A stretch of 64,000 bases of DNA from Patescibacteria group bacterium. GTDB lineage: Bacteria > Patescibacteriota > Patescibacteriia > 2-12-FULL-60-25. Location of the stretch: the NCBI GenBank assembly GCA_018061755.1, contig JAGOTP010000001.1:117662-181661 (forward strand), written 5' to 3'. Under the pieces are notes generated by a model that was not told the DNA's origin, did no database searches, and was given only the letters and a program-made list of their open reading frames with translations. A program made the translations under genes and the position numbers. Positions 31,489-40,516 of the stretch are shown in pieces; position 1 is the stretch's first letter, and each line of letters starts with the position of its first letter.

Positions 31489-32904
31489 ATGTCCTCCACG
31501 CCTCTCACGATGGAAGCTTTAGTGGCGCTGTGCAAGCGTCGCGGATTCGTTTACCCCTCATCCGAAATCTATGGTGGTTTTTCCGCTGTCTACGATTTTG
31601 GCCCATACGGTGTGGAGCTCAAGAACAACATTGCCGAAGCCTGGCGTCGTTCGATGATCCAGCAGCGCTCCGATGTGGTTGGGCTCGATAGCGCGATCTT
31701 CATGCATCCGATGACTTGGAAAGCATCGGGACATGTCGACAGTTTTAATGACCCGCAAATCGATTGTCGTGATTGCAAGAATCGCATGCGGGCTGACCAT
31801 TTGCTGGAAAAATTTGATATCGATGCCGACAAAATGCCGGTCGAAGAGATCAACGCACAGCTCGACGCATTGCGTGCCAAAGGAACAAAGGTGGCCTGTG
31901 ACAAGTGTGGCAAAACCAATCTCACACCCGCGCGTCAGTTTTCCATGATGGTAAAGTCGAACCTGGGTTCGCCGACCGATGAGCTAAGTGAAGAGAATAC
32001 GGTCTATCTTCGTGCAGAAACCTGTCAGGGGATCTACCTCAATTATAAAAATGTCATCGATACGGTGCATCCAAAGCTACCGTTTGGAATCGCCCAGGTT
32101 GGAAAAGCTTTTCGCAACGAAATCGTCGCGCGTCAGTTCATCTTCCGCACGCGCGAGCTCGAGCAAATGGAGCTCCAATATTTCATTCGTCCTGAAATGA
32201 ACGATGAAGTCTTTGAACAATGGCGCGAAACACGTTGGAAGTGGTTGCTTGAGTATGGGATCAAGGAAGAAAATTTGAAGTGGTACAAGCATGTAAAACT
32301 CGCCCATTACGCCAAAAATGCCTACGATATTCAATACAATTTTACGGCGTTTGGCGGATTCAAAGAGCTCGAAGGGATTCATGCGCGTGGTGATTGGGAC
32401 CTTTCGCAGCACGCCAAGTTCTCCGGTGAACGTCTCGACTACTTCGACGAAGTCACCGCTACCAAGTTTGTCCCACATATCGTAGAAACTTCGATCGGTC
32501 TCGGTCGTGCCTTCATCGCCTTTTTACATGATGCCTATACAGAAGAGACGCTTGAAAATGGTGAAACACGCATCGTCTTGAAATTTGATCCACGTCTCGC
32601 ACCTGTGAAGGCCGCCGTCTTGCCGCTCCAAAAGAAAGACGGCTTAGCCGATCTTGCTACTCAATTTACGACGGAATTACGCAAAACAGGTCTTATGATC
32701 GAATACGATGATTCTGGCTCGATCGGCAAACGCTATCGCCGCCAAGATGAAGTCGGAACTCCGTGGTGTGTCACGGTCGACTATCAAACCAAGGAAGACC
32801 AGACGGTTACCATTCGTCATCGTGATTCGATGAAACAAGAACGTGTGCCGATGAAAGACATTGCGGCTTGGCTTGAGAAAGAGACGCGGTGGGTGCGTTC
32901 CTAA
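31489..32904 (+). CDS. glyS: Glycyl-tRNA synthetase (dimeric alpha2 type)
   Basis: Charges tRNA-Gly, one of which is at 799-873. 471 aa: YPSSEIYGGFSAVYDFGPYGVELKNN at the start, a zinc-like pair of Cys motifs (CRDC near 98, CDKC near 145), class II motifs FGIAQVGKAFRNEI (motif 2) and ETSIGLGRAFIAFL (motif 3), then the anticodon-binding domain (AAVLPLQKKDGLADL, EYDDSGSIGKRYRRQDEVGTP). This is the archaeal/eukaryotic/Gram-positive-type enzyme, not the bacterial alpha2-beta2 form. It follows frr after 20 bases. Confidence 0.95.
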   Translation: MSSTPLTMEALVALCKRRGFVYPSSEIYGGFSAVYDFGPYGVELKNNIAEAWRRSMIQQRSDVVGLDSAIFMHPMTWKASGHVDSFNDPQIDCRDCKNRMRADHLLEKFDIDADKMPVEEINAQLDALRAKGTKVACDKCGKTNLTPARQFSMMVKSNLGSPTDELSEENTVYLRAETCQGIYLNYKNVIDTVHPKLPFGIAQVGKAFRNEIVARQFIFRTRELEQMELQYFIRPEMNDEVFEQWRETRWKWLLEYGIKEENLKWYKHVKLAHYAKNAYDIQYNFTAFGGFKELEGIHARGDWDLSQHAKFSGERLDYFDEVTATKFVPHIVETSIGLGRAFIAFLHDAYTEETLENGETRIVLKFDPRLAPVKAAVLPLQKKDGLADLATQFTTELRKTGLMIEYDDSGSIGKRYRRQDEVGTPWCVTVDYQTKEDQTVTIRHRDSMKQERVPMKDIAAWLEKETRWVRS

Positions 32905-32930
32905 GTCATCGGTTGTCGGTCTAGATCTTT

Positions 32931-34217
32931 ATGCGTCATTCCCTCCAGCACAAGAGCCTTACCAACGGTATTCCTCTCTTTTTGATTCCGCGTAATGATG
33001 TCCCGTCGGCTACAATCATGGTCTCAGTCAAAGTCGGTTCACGTTACGAATCACCCGAGCTGTCTGGTGCCTCTCACTTCATTGAACACCTGATGTTCAA
33101 AGGAACGAAACGTCGTGCCACGAGTGTTGATATCAGTCGGGAATTAGACCGTTTTGGTGCTGAGTACAACGCGTACACATCAAAAGACACGACGACGTAT
33201 TACGTGAAAATCGACGCAGCTGAACTGCCGCGCGCGATTGATTTGTTGAACGACATGTTGGCTCATTCGGTCTTTGATGCCGAAGAATTAAATCGTGAGC
33301 GTAATGTCATCATCGAGGAGATCAACATGTATGACGACAATCCAGCTTCCAAAATGGAGGATATGCTGGAAGGGGCTATCTTTGCAGGGAATGCGCTTGG
33401 TCGACCGATTACGGGTCCACGCGAAGTCATTCGCACGATTCCACGGGATGATTTGATGGGCTATCACGCTGCCCACTACGTTCCATCTCGTACCGCCATC
33501 GCGATCGCTGGCTCAATTTCAAAAGAAGCAGAACAGAAGCTGCAAGCAACCTTCGGCAAATGGCGTGAACCGAAACGGAACCAAGCGCGCTTGATTGAGC
33601 AGTTTATTCCGAAAGCGGGGGAGTGGCTTGCCTTTCATTCCAAGAAGACGGAACAGGCGCAGGTAGGTCTCGCCTTCCACGGCTACGGTGCAACGGCTTC
33701 TGAATTGCCCGCTGTGAAGTTGCTTGCTCATATTCTCGGCGGCTCCATGTCGTCTCGCTTATTTGTCGAAGTCCGTGAAAAACGTGGGTTGTGTTATTCC
33801 GTAAGCGCTGGCCATGTCTCGTTCGAGGATACGGGCGCCTTTTTGATCACGTCCGGTCTTGATACCAAGCGAGTCGAAGAAGCGATGAAAGTGATCTGGC
33901 AAGAATTGCAAAAGATGGTGGTCGATGGTGTCTCCGCAACAGAGCTCAAACATGCCAAAGAGCATATTCGCGGCAAAATGATGCTCTACTTTGAAGACAC
34001 CTCTAATCAAGCTAGTTGGTATCTGCGCCAATGGCAGATTCATGGCGCACCTCGCGCCCCAGAAATCTCTTTGAAGGAGTTAGAGGCCGTGACTTTGAAG
34101 CAAATTAAAGAGGTGGCCAAGGCCTTATTTCAGCCAAACAAGCTCTATGCTTCCGTGGTTGGTCCGTTTGCCAAAAAGACGGAAATAGAGGCTTTTTTCC
34201 CGTTTCGAAAAGCTTGA
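32931..34217 (+). CDS. M16-family zinc peptidase
   Basis: 428 aa, pitrilysin/processing-peptidase family. The inverted zinc motif HFIEHLMFKG at about residue 46 has the two His and the catalytic Glu, and the distal Glu lies in ERNVIIEEINMYDDNP. The inactive-half signature GLCYSVSAGHVSFEDTG follows near residue 285. No signal peptide, so it probably acts in the cytoplasm on small peptides or signal sequences. Flanked by glyS and tpiA on the same strand. Confidence 0.92.
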   Translation: MRHSLQHKSLTNGIPLFLIPRNDVPSATIMVSVKVGSRYESPELSGASHFIEHLMFKGTKRRATSVDISRELDRFGAEYNAYTSKDTTTYYVKIDAAELPRAIDLLNDMLAHSVFDAEELNRERNVIIEEINMYDDNPASKMEDMLEGAIFAGNALGRPITGPREVIRTIPRDDLMGYHAAHYVPSRTAIAIAGSISKEAEQKLQATFGKWREPKRNQARLIEQFIPKAGEWLAFHSKKTEQAQVGLAFHGYGATASELPAVKLLAHILGGSMSSRLFVEVREKRGLCYSVSAGHVSFEDTGAFLITSGLDTKRVEEAMKVIWQELQKMVVDGVSATELKHAKEHIRGKMMLYFEDTSNQASWYLRQWQIHGAPRAPEISLKELEAVTLKQIKEVAKALFQPNKLYASVVGPFAKKTEIEAFFPFRKA

Positions 34218-34268
34218 AGACCGTTCCCATTGCCCTTTTTGCCGGAATACGGTAAGCATGGGTGGTCT

Positions 34269-35027
34269 ATGCGAAAGTGGATCATCGCGAACTGGAAAAT
34301 GCACTATGGCCCGATGAAGGCAGGTGCCTGGATACGCGCCTTTCGACGCGAACGGTTGCCAAAAGAATTAGATATTGGCGTGGCTGTGCCAGCCGTGTCT
34401 TTGCCTGCCGCTCGAGCTTCGCTTGGTCGTGCGGGTGTTCCAACCTTGGGCGCTCAGAACTCGTTCTGGAGCGACGATGGTTCGTTCACTGGCGAAACAT
34501 CGCCTCAAATGTTGAAGGAGTTTTCTTTATCCTTTTGTTTGGTCGGTCACAGCGAGCGCCGCATTCACTTAGGGGAAACGGATGAGATGGTTGCGAAGAA
34601 AGCAGAAGCGTTGCGCAAGAAGGGGATTCAGCCGGTCATTTGTATTGGCGAAACAGAAGCCCAGAAGAAGAAAGGTGAAACGATGAAGGTCGTCCGCAAG
34701 CAGCTCACGGATGCACTGAAAGAGTGGGATATGAAAGATGCTTCTACTTTGCCCGCTTTCGCTTACGAGCCTATCTGGGCCATCGGAACGAACAAAGCTT
34801 GCTCCGCTCAAGAAGCCCGTGTTGTGCATGAGGGTTTGCGTCAGACGTTGACAAAACTCTTTGGAGAACGAGGAAAAGACGTCCATTTGTTGTATGGAGG
34901 TTCCGTAGATATGCGGAACGTGGCAGAATATCTATCAACCACCGAAATCGACGGCGTGTTGGTCGGATCCGCTTCGCTTGATCCACGCGCCTTTGGCCTG
35001 CTGTGTCGTTCGGGGGTTCCAGCTTAG
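34269..35027 (+). CDS. tpiA: Triosephosphate isomerase
   Basis: Interconverts DHAP and glyceraldehyde-3-phosphate. 252 aa: NWKMHYG with the catalytic Lys, GHSERR with the catalytic His, AYEPIWAIGT with the catalytic Glu, and phosphate-binding LLYGGSVDM and DGVLVGSASL. The ATG at 34269 is chosen over one 13 codons upstream because RKWIIANWK is the family start. With fba and the PfkB kinase it indicates at least a lower glycolytic or gluconeogenic route. Confidence 0.96.
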   Translation: MRKWIIANWKMHYGPMKAGAWIRAFRRERLPKELDIGVAVPAVSLPAARASLGRAGVPTLGAQNSFWSDDGSFTGETSPQMLKEFSLSFCLVGHSERRIHLGETDEMVAKKAEALRKKGIQPVICIGETEAQKKKGETMKVVRKQLTDALKEWDMKDASTLPAFAYEPIWAIGTNKACSAQEARVVHEGLRQTLTKLFGERGKDVHLLYGGSVDMRNVAEYLSTTEIDGVLVGSASLDPRAFGLLCRSGVPA

Positions 35028-35030
35028 TCC

Positions 35031-35936
35031 ATGCTTTTGTCCCTTTTGCCGTTTGTCGGCGCGCTTGTTTGTCTTGGCGTTGCCTTATCGATCGTGCGTC
35101 GGCACTGGTCGGAAATTCGCTTGCTCGATCCTGATTCGGTGAAAGAAGAGCGCCAGCGTCGCAAGCGCTTGGAGATGATCCATCGTCGTTTTGATCGTGT
35201 CCGTGCTGAGCAATTGTTGCCATTCCGTCGCTTGGGCCGTGCCCTGCGTTTGGGAGCGACTGCCTTTCAGAAGCGACTGCAAGAACGTGTTCAAACCTTT
35301 GAAACAACTTATCGTTCGGTCAAAAACCCTTTTTCCGCCATCGCTCCAACGACCCGTGATCGTATCAAGACCCTTTTGTCTGAAGGTCGCTCGTTAGCGC
35401 GTGATCTCAAGTTCCCTGATGCCGAACGTCGTTTCCTTGAGATTTTGTCCCTCGATTCCCGTCATGTCGACGCCTACAAGGGCTTAGGCATGATCTATTT
35501 GAAACAAAAGCTCTATCCCCAAGCTCGCGAAACTTTTGAGTTCTTGCTAAAGCTCAAAAAAGCCGACGACGCTGTCTATGCGGGTTTAGCTGAGATCTCT
35601 GAAATGGAAGGGGATATCGTCAAAGCGCAAAGCCATCGTGAGAAGTCGGTTGAATTGGGTATTCGTCAGCCGCATCGTCACGCGGAGTATGCGGAGTTCC
35701 TGCTCCGTCAGAATCGACCGGCGGATGCCCTGCGTTCGGCTGAGGAAGCGATCTCAAAGGAGCCAGGTAGCGCTCGCTATATGGAGCTCGCCTTAGAGAC
35801 CGCTCTGGCTGCCCATGACCTCAAAAAAGCCCGCTATTGGTATGATCGCTATCGCTTAACCGCCGAAGATCAACAGCGTTTCCAGACTTTGCGCGAAAAA
35901 GTTGAAAAGCTCGAACAACAAGAAAAAAAGCGCTAA
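35031..35936 (+). CDS. Membrane-anchored TPR protein
   Basis: 301 aa. One N-terminal membrane helix (LLSLLPFVGALVCLGVALSIV), a basic helical region, then four or more TPR-like helical pairs (KFPDAERRFLEILSLDSRHVDAYKGLGMIYLKQ is the clearest, but read here as separate 17-residue helices), ending in a Lys/Glu-rich coil (VEKLEQQEKK). It probably serves as a cytoplasmic scaffold on the membrane. Starts 3 bases after tpiA, so cotranscribed. Partners unknown. Confidence 0.82.
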   Translation: MLLSLLPFVGALVCLGVALSIVRRHWSEIRLLDPDSVKEERQRRKRLEMIHRRFDRVRAEQLLPFRRLGRALRLGATAFQKRLQERVQTFETTYRSVKNPFSAIAPTTRDRIKTLLSEGRSLARDLKFPDAERRFLEILSLDSRHVDAYKGLGMIYLKQKLYPQARETFEFLLKLKKADDAVYAGLAEISEMEGDIVKAQSHREKSVELGIRQPHRHAEYAEFLLRQNRPADALRSAEEAISKEPGSARYMELALETALAAHDLKKARYWYDRYRLTAEDQQRFQTLREKVEKLEQQEKKR

Positions 35937-36009
35937 TCGAGCCCACCTTGACTCTCCCGGTCAAAAAAGGAACAATACACCCGCTTTTACACCCCGTGTA
36001 AGACGATTT

Positions 36010-36085
36010 GCCGTTGTAGCTCAGTTGGTAGAGCACATCCATGGTAAGGATGAGGTCACCAGTTCAATCCTGGTCAACGGCTCCA
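36010..36085 (+). tRNA. tRNA-Thr: tRNA-Thr (anticodon GGU)
   Basis: Acceptor GCCGTTG / CAACGGC, anticodon loop ATGGTAA with GGT, T-arm CCAG-TTCAATC-CTGG, CCA encoded at 36083-36085. It reads ACC and ACU and would be the natural ligand of the thrS T-box-like leader. Confidence 0.95.
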
Positions 36086-36249
36086 TGGGAATAATTTCCT
36101 AACCGAATATTGTCCCCTTTGTTTGTCAGACTTGCGCAGCAAAGCGCAGTGAAGAACTGGTTGCTCTTCTGCGAAGCAACCGGAGACCGCGAACGGAATG
36201 GAGTGAAGTCTAGAAAGACTGAACGAAATGCAGTTCGCAAGGTCGAGGA

Positions 36250-36335
36250 GGGTAGGTACTGAAGTGGTCAAACAGGGCAGACTGTAAATCTGCTGGCTTA
36301 CGCCTTCGAAGGTTCGAATCCTTCCCTGCCCACCA
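36250..36335 (+). tRNA. tRNA-Tyr: tRNA-Tyr (anticodon GUA)
   Basis: Acceptor GGGTAGG / CCTGCCC, anticodon loop CTGTAAA with GTA, a long class II variable arm (TGGCTTACGCCT), T-loop TTCGAAT, CCA encoded at 36333-36335. Confidence 0.95.
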
Positions 36336-36336
36336 T

Positions 36337-36366
36337 AAAAACACCACATGAACATGTGGTGTTTTT
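36337..36366 (+). terminator. Terminator after the tRNA pair
   Basis: AAAAACACCACATG / CATGTGGTGTTTTT, a 14-bp perfect stem with a 2-base loop (functionally four), starting two bases after the CCA of tRNA-Tyr. Confidence 0.88.
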
Positions 36367-36473
36367 GTTTGTCTATAATCTTTTACAACCACTCTATCAA
36401 TAGCGGATGTCATACCTAGCATCCTTAGATGTTGTAAGGCGTGTTACACTTGAATAAGTCCCACCACAACCTT

Positions 36474-37526
36474 ATGCCAACCGCCGCTACACCTCGAAAA
36501 ACGCAGGCAGAATCTCCCTCCCGAACCCAATTCCTTTGGGTGGTTCCTTTGTGTCTGTGTGTCCTCTTGATCAGTGTTGCCAGCTCCTACCTGGTCATGC
36601 GTTCCTTTTTGCGAACCAATGGGATGTCGAATACGAATGTCGTAGCCAAGCCGGGCGAGCAAAAGAATCTGTTTGATCGGGTGAGTGATTCGGAGAAGCG
36701 GCTGAACGAACTTACGAGTCAGCTCCAAGCACTTAGAGATAATCAGCCTAACACGGTTTCTAATCGGCCTGATTATGTCTCTGAAGGTGCGATTCATCAG
36801 CTTGTGCAAGAGCATCTATTGGAGACTCATGTGAAGCGTGTCGGGAGTATGTTTCGCGTGACGCCTTTCTCTGGTTTTGCGAACGTCGATTTTATTCCGG
36901 TCCGTACCTCGATTTGGAGCGCCTATCCCACACGTCAATTTTCTTGGGATAAGGAGCTTCCTTGGGAGTTGCGCATCTCAGAAACATCTCCGGATGGGAT
37001 CAGTCTGACATTCCGTACCAAAGGAGCTGATGCAGCACAGGAGCCGACGCATGTTCCTCTGGTAGAATGTGATGAAACCAAGTATTCCTACCGTGTGCGC
37101 CAAGCCGCCACTTTTTTTAAGGACATGTACCCAGGCGATGATTGGTCGAAGCCTTGTGAACGCATTCAGATCTCCGCTCCTTTGAAGGGAAGAATGCCAG
37201 AGGAATACGACGAGAAAACGACACAGAATGTTCCAGTCCCAATCCGTGCCTATCTGTTCCGTCCAACGCCTCGTCTCGTTGCAGAAGACTCAACGATGTA
37301 TCTTGATCAGCCCTTGGTTATGGCGCTTGTCATGCGTGAGCGAGGTTGGTGGTATCCTTCTTTGATTGAGTGGGGAGTGGCAGCACCAATCGGCATGCGT
37401 TACGATGGGTTTTTACCAGAGGATAAAGTGCAAAAAGCCAAGACTCAGATTGAGCGTCTAGTGACGGATTTTGTAGCAGAGACCCAGCTCTACTCAGGTT
37501 TCTGTGGGTATGGAGACTGTTACTAA
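36474..37526 (+). CDS. Unrecognised 350-aa single-pass membrane protein
   Basis: From the ATG at 36474: a short Thr/Pro-rich cytoplasmic tail, one membrane helix (FLWVVPLCLCVLLISVASSYLVM), a coiled coil (FDRVSDSEKRLNELTSQLQALRDN), then an extracytoplasmic globular domain of about 230 residues with VRTSIWSAYPTRQFSWDKELPWELR, Cys pairs and WWYPSLIEWGVAAPIGMRYDG. It ends in SGFCGYGDCY. TGT-TACACT lies 25 bases upstream. No homologous family recognised. Confidence 0.75.
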   Translation: MPTAATPRKTQAESPSRTQFLWVVPLCLCVLLISVASSYLVMRSFLRTNGMSNTNVVAKPGEQKNLFDRVSDSEKRLNELTSQLQALRDNQPNTVSNRPDYVSEGAIHQLVQEHLLETHVKRVGSMFRVTPFSGFANVDFIPVRTSIWSAYPTRQFSWDKELPWELRISETSPDGISLTFRTKGADAAQEPTHVPLVECDETKYSYRVRQAATFFKDMYPGDDWSKPCERIQISAPLKGRMPEEYDEKTTQNVPVPIRAYLFRPTPRLVAEDSTMYLDQPLVMALVMRERGWWYPSLIEWGVAAPIGMRYDGFLPEDKVQKAKTQIERLVTDFVAETQLYSGFCGYGDCY

Positions 37527-38046
37527 AACGATTTACGTTCTATCAGGACTGCCCTTTTCTGGAAAAACGACTGTCGCGAAGTCTTTGCTGGTCGATGGTG
37601 GACTATTGATAGAGCGTGATCGTTTTTTGGAAGCGATCAATCGTGAGCCGGAAACGCTTCAACGTTTGCAGCAGGAGGCGCATATGATTGTTGAGCCAAT
37701 TTCTCGCTTAGCGTCTTCGAAACAAGCCAACGCTTTCAATGATGCATTGACTTGTGAATATGTGAAGCGGGTTATTTCGACAATCAAAAACTCCTCTGAA
37801 CAGATCATTGTAGTTGACGGTACTCATCTGCAGCCATTATCAAGACAGTTCGCGCGTGAATTCAAAGATGTGGCATGTATTGCTTTGATCCTTGATCGGC
37901 CAGTTTCTCTCTGCGTTGATCGTTGGCGCGCAACTGTCACTCAAGGTGTGCGCACCACAATTACCGAAGATTTGATTCGTCGCATGCAGACAGTCTTCGA
38001 ACATCCCACCAAGGAGGAAGGCTTTGCAGAAGTTCGCTACGTATAA
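37510..38046 (+). CDS. Zeta-toxin/AAA_33-like P-loop kinase
   Basis: 178 aa. Walker A LSGLPFSGKTTVAKSLL at the start, an acid motif IERDRFLEAIN, a central DGTHLQPLSRQFAREFKD that fits the Walker B and lid style of small-molecule or polynucleotide kinases, and RPVSLCVDRWRA. The substrate (sugar, nucleoside, polynucleotide or UDP-sugar as in zeta toxins) cannot be told. The ATG at 37510 lies inside the end of the upstream gene (17-base overlap), so translation is coupled. No antitoxin-like partner is evident. Confidence 0.75.
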   Translation: METVTKTIYVLSGLPFSGKTTVAKSLLVDGGLLIERDRFLEAINREPETLQRLQQEAHMIVEPISRLASSKQANAFNDALTCEYVKRVISTIKNSSEQIIVVDGTHLQPLSRQFAREFKDVACIALILDRPVSLCVDRWRATVTQGVRTTITEDLIRRMQTVFEHPTKEEGFAEVRYV

Positions 38047-38053
38047 AATCCGC

Positions 38054-38626
38054 ATGTCTCATGTATTGGCTGAAAATCAAACAAGGATCGACTATACCTT
38101 GAAGCGCTCATCACGAGCGCGCCGATTGCGTTTGACCTTGCATCCAGGTGGCGAACTGGTCGTAACAGTTCCCATGCGAGCCAGTCTTCCTCAGGTCGAA
38201 GATGTGATCCGCCAACATGCGGACTGGATCTCTCGTCAGCAGAAACGTTTGCTTGCTAAACCGATTCACGACTTACCGGCTTTATCAGATCAAGCAGCAT
38301 ATCGTTCCACGAAACTGGTGACACAGGAGCTCGTGAAGACGGTCATCGCGCGACTCTCCGAACAAGAATTGTTTCCTCTTCACACCATCACGATCAAAAA
38401 TCATCGTACCCGCTGGGGGAGTTGTTCGAAGCGGGGGAATCTCAATTTCAACTATCGGATTGCTCTGTTGCCGACTGAGTTAGCTGAGTACATCATCGTG
38501 CATGAGTTATGTCATTTGTATGAACTAAATCACTCAGTGCGTTTTTGGAAACATGTTGCACGGCTCTTACCGGATTTCATCCATCGTCGTCAACGCTTAC
38601 GAGAATACGTTTGGAGAAAGACTTGA
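38054..38626 (+). CDS. YgjP-like metal-dependent hydrolase (DUF45)
   Basis: 190 aa with the zincin-like motif IVHELCHLYELNHSVRFW near residue 155, giving two His and a catalytic Glu plus a third His. The family signature RTRWGSCSKRGNLNFNYRIALLP precedes it. The N-terminal KRSSRARRLRLTLHPGGELVVTVP is typical of the family. Some members are reported as UTP pyrophosphatases; a peptidase role is equally unproven. TATAAA ends 6 bases before the ATG (leaderless pattern), 7 bases after the kinase stop. Confidence 0.88.
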   Translation: MSHVLAENQTRIDYTLKRSSRARRLRLTLHPGGELVVTVPMRASLPQVEDVIRQHADWISRQQKRLLAKPIHDLPALSDQAAYRSTKLVTQELVKTVIARLSEQELFPLHTITIKNHRTRWGSCSKRGNLNFNYRIALLPTELAEYIIVHELCHLYELNHSVRFWKHVARLLPDFIHRRQRLREYVWRKT

Positions 38627-38669
38627 GCGCGTTGACAGATCAGACTCAAACCAATCATCCTAACCCTAT

Positions 38670-39443
38670 ATGGAACACCCCTCACGTTCATCGCTTATTT
38701 TGCCGGCGAGTATTCTGGCGATTGGCGTCTTACTCGCTACGTTGGTTTTTAGTGCCGCCTATCGCGATGTTCGCAAAGATAAGCGTACGATTGATATCTC
38801 TGGTTCGGCTGAGCGTCTTGTTGCATCCGATACAGCAAAGTGGTCATTATCGGTTTCACGCCAGGCGGATACGACGAATTTGAAAGATGTTGTGACGCAG
38901 CTCACGGCAGACGGAAAAACGCTCTCGGACTATCTGGTGACCAACGGATTGAAGAGAGAGGAGATTACGCTCCAGCCGCCGTCGATTACGCCACTCTGTG
39001 ATAGCCAAGGTGGCGTTAATTATGATCGCTTCGGCAATCCTTACTGTGCGAGTAGCCGTTTGATCGGCTACGCTTTGCAGCAACCGATGGTGGTTGAAAC
39101 AGTCCAAGTCGACAAGCTTACAACGCTTGCTCAATCGACGTTTTCTGCGCTCGCGTCACAAGGAATCGTTCTTACGAGCGCTGGGATTGAGTATTACATT
39201 CGTGATTTAAATCAAGTAAAAATGCAGCTCTTGTCTGATGCTACCAAGAACGCAAAAGAACGTGCAGAAAAGATTTTACAAGGTACGGGTGCTTCGATCG
39301 GTGAATTGCGTTCAGCCAGCGTCGGTGTCTTTCAAGTGACGGCCGTGAACTCAACTGAGATCTCTGACTACGGTGCCTACGATACAGCTGCACAACAAAA
39401 GAAAGTCACGTCGATTGTGCGCGCCTCTTTTGATCTGAAGTGA
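38670..39443 (+). CDS. SIMPL-domain (DUF541) membrane-anchored protein
   Basis: 257 aa. N-terminal membrane helix (LILPASILAIGVLLATLVFSA), then the SIMPL domain: TIDISGSAERLVASDTAKWSLSVS, a Cys-containing insert CDSQGGVNYDRFGNPYC, YALQQPMVVETVQVDKL and the helix DATKNAKERAEKILQGTG. These proteins are periplasmic or surface-exposed and of unclear role (oxidative stress, signalling). A strong inverted repeat follows the stop. Confidence 0.87.
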   Translation: MEHPSRSSLILPASILAIGVLLATLVFSAAYRDVRKDKRTIDISGSAERLVASDTAKWSLSVSRQADTTNLKDVVTQLTADGKTLSDYLVTNGLKREEITLQPPSITPLCDSQGGVNYDRFGNPYCASSRLIGYALQQPMVVETVQVDKLTTLAQSTFSALASQGIVLTSAGIEYYIRDLNQVKMQLLSDATKNAKERAEKILQGTGASIGELRSASVGVFQVTAVNSTEISDYGAYDTAAQQKKVTSIVRASFDLK

Positions 39444-39464
39444 AGAAAAAAGAATATAATACCA

Positions 39465-39506
39465 ATAGCAAAACGAGAGAATGAAATATTTCTCTCGTTT
39501 TGCTAT
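39465..39506 (+). terminator. Terminator after the SIMPL gene
   Basis: ATAGCAAAACGAGAGA (39465-39480) pairs perfectly with TCTCTCGTTTTGCTAT (39491-39506). The last T is shared with the -35 of the next promoter, so the two units are directly abutted. Confidence 0.8.
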
Positions 39507-39532
39507 TGACGTGTGCATAAGTGTGCTATACT
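39506..39532 (+). promoter_or_regulatory. Promoter of the H1-like gene
   Basis: TTGACG (39506-39511), a 15-base spacer, and extended -10 TGC-TATACT (ending 39532). The leader is about 105 bases, long for this genome. Confidence 0.65.
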
Positions 39533-39644
39533 ACTCTTGCGTTCGTTCGATGCTCTTTGCTCTTTCAAGAAAAAAGATCATCACCACGAACTTCGATTCA
39601 TCTCTAAGGTGAACGAATAATTCTGAAAGGAAGGTGAACACATT

Positions 39645-39761
39645 ATGCCAGCCAAGAAAAAAGCAGCAGCGAAGCGCCCTGCTAAGAAGGCCGTGAAGCG
39701 TCCAGCGAAGAAAGCTGTGAAGCGTCCAGCCAAGAAGTCAGCCGCCAAGAAGCGCAAATAG
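39645..39761 (+). CDS. Histone H1-like Lys/Ala/Pro-rich tail protein
   Basis: 38 aa starting MPAKKKAAAKRPAKKA, built of a repeated (A)VKRPAKK unit and ending SAAKKRK. This is the bacterial HU/H1-type DNA-binding tail on its own, without a folded domain. It probably compacts DNA or binds RNA by charge. AAAGGAAGG lies 7-15 bases before the ATG, a usable SD, unusual among native genes. The repeats are direct at DNA level (GTGAAGCGTCCAGC twice), so copy-number change by slippage is likely. It has its own promoter and terminator. Confidence 0.8.
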   Translation: MPAKKKAAAKRPAKKAVKRPAKKAVKRPAKKSAAKKRK

Positions 39762-39784
39762 TTGATCTTTGATACGGAGGAAGT

Positions 39785-39813
39785 CCCCTGAGCAGAAATG
39801 CTCGGGGGATTTT
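39785..39813 (+). terminator. Terminator of the H1-like gene
   Basis: CCCCTGAGCA / TGCTCGGGGG stem with a GAAA loop, followed by ATTTT. Confidence 0.82.
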
Positions 39814-39875
39814 CAATACCGCCTAGAATTTTTATTTGTCATCTCTTGATCCGCTCTCTATCCTTCTTTCTATCT

Positions 39876-40370
39876 ATGGATAGACCACGTGATAGATCTC
39901 GACTGTCTCGAGACATTCTCCCTGTATCTGTGTCGAAGGAAGAGTTCGAATCAGACGTCAAAACACTCTCTGCAGAATTAGCTGCGTGGAGACGGTCTTC
40001 TGACGCACTTTCTCAACAGAAGGTTTTAGAGAGCCTTACCAAAATCGGAAGAGCGCTTGAAGAGTTCGTAAATGATAGACCTTGTCCAAACTATGCGGGG
40101 GCTGCCTATGACGAATCGGCTGATAGATTTCAACTTCTTCTTGGAGCTGGTTCGGCTGGTTCACGGATATTTATGAATGTATTGCCCTCAGCCGAGTATC
40201 CGTTTAAGCTGATTTTTCCGAATGCAAACGTCACCACGTTCTCCAATGGAAAAAGTCTAGCGAAAGCCTTTCAGGAGCTATTTGGTTCTCGAGCAAATAA
40301 CATTCAACCAACATCCGATAAGCCCTACTTTGTTCTTGATTTGGGCCTGGAAGTGAATAGCATGCGATAG
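39876..40370 (+). CDS. Unrecognised 164-aa protein
   Basis: From the ATG at 39876 (MDRPRDRSRLSRDILP): a basic start, a helical part (VKTLSAELAAWRRSSDALSQQKVLESLTKIGRALEEFV) and a C-terminal alpha/beta-looking part (FQLLLGAGSAGSRIFMNVLPS, FPNANVTTFSNGKSLAKAFQELFG). No family recognised and no signal peptide. The open frame upstream of this ATG overlaps the preceding terminator, so it is not the start. Confidence 0.68.
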   Translation: MDRPRDRSRLSRDILPVSVSKEEFESDVKTLSAELAAWRRSSDALSQQKVLESLTKIGRALEEFVNDRPCPNYAGAAYDESADRFQLLLGAGSAGSRIFMNVLPSAEYPFKLIFPNANVTTFSNGKSLAKAFQELFGSRANNIQPTSDKPYFVLDLGLEVNSMR

Positions 40371-40516
40371 GTGTTTTGTGAGACCATCAACCATTGACAA
40401 ACCTAAAAAGGGGTGGGAAAGTAGATATGGATAGTACGTGCGAAGATCCGCCCGAGGTCGGGGGATGGGGTCAGGCGCAGACGAGTATCCCATTGTTCCC
40501 CTAAACTTACGGATCC

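Noticed and set aside
36086..36249. Hairpin-rich spacer between tRNA-Thr and tRNA-Tyr, considered as a third tRNA or small RNA
   Set aside because: No cloverleaf or conserved RNA motif is visible; GGTTGC / GCAACC and similar stems are probably processing or incidental structures.
37510..38046. Toxin-antitoxin system based on the zeta-like kinase
   Set aside because: There is no small antitoxin gene next to it, and it overlaps an unrelated membrane protein gene.
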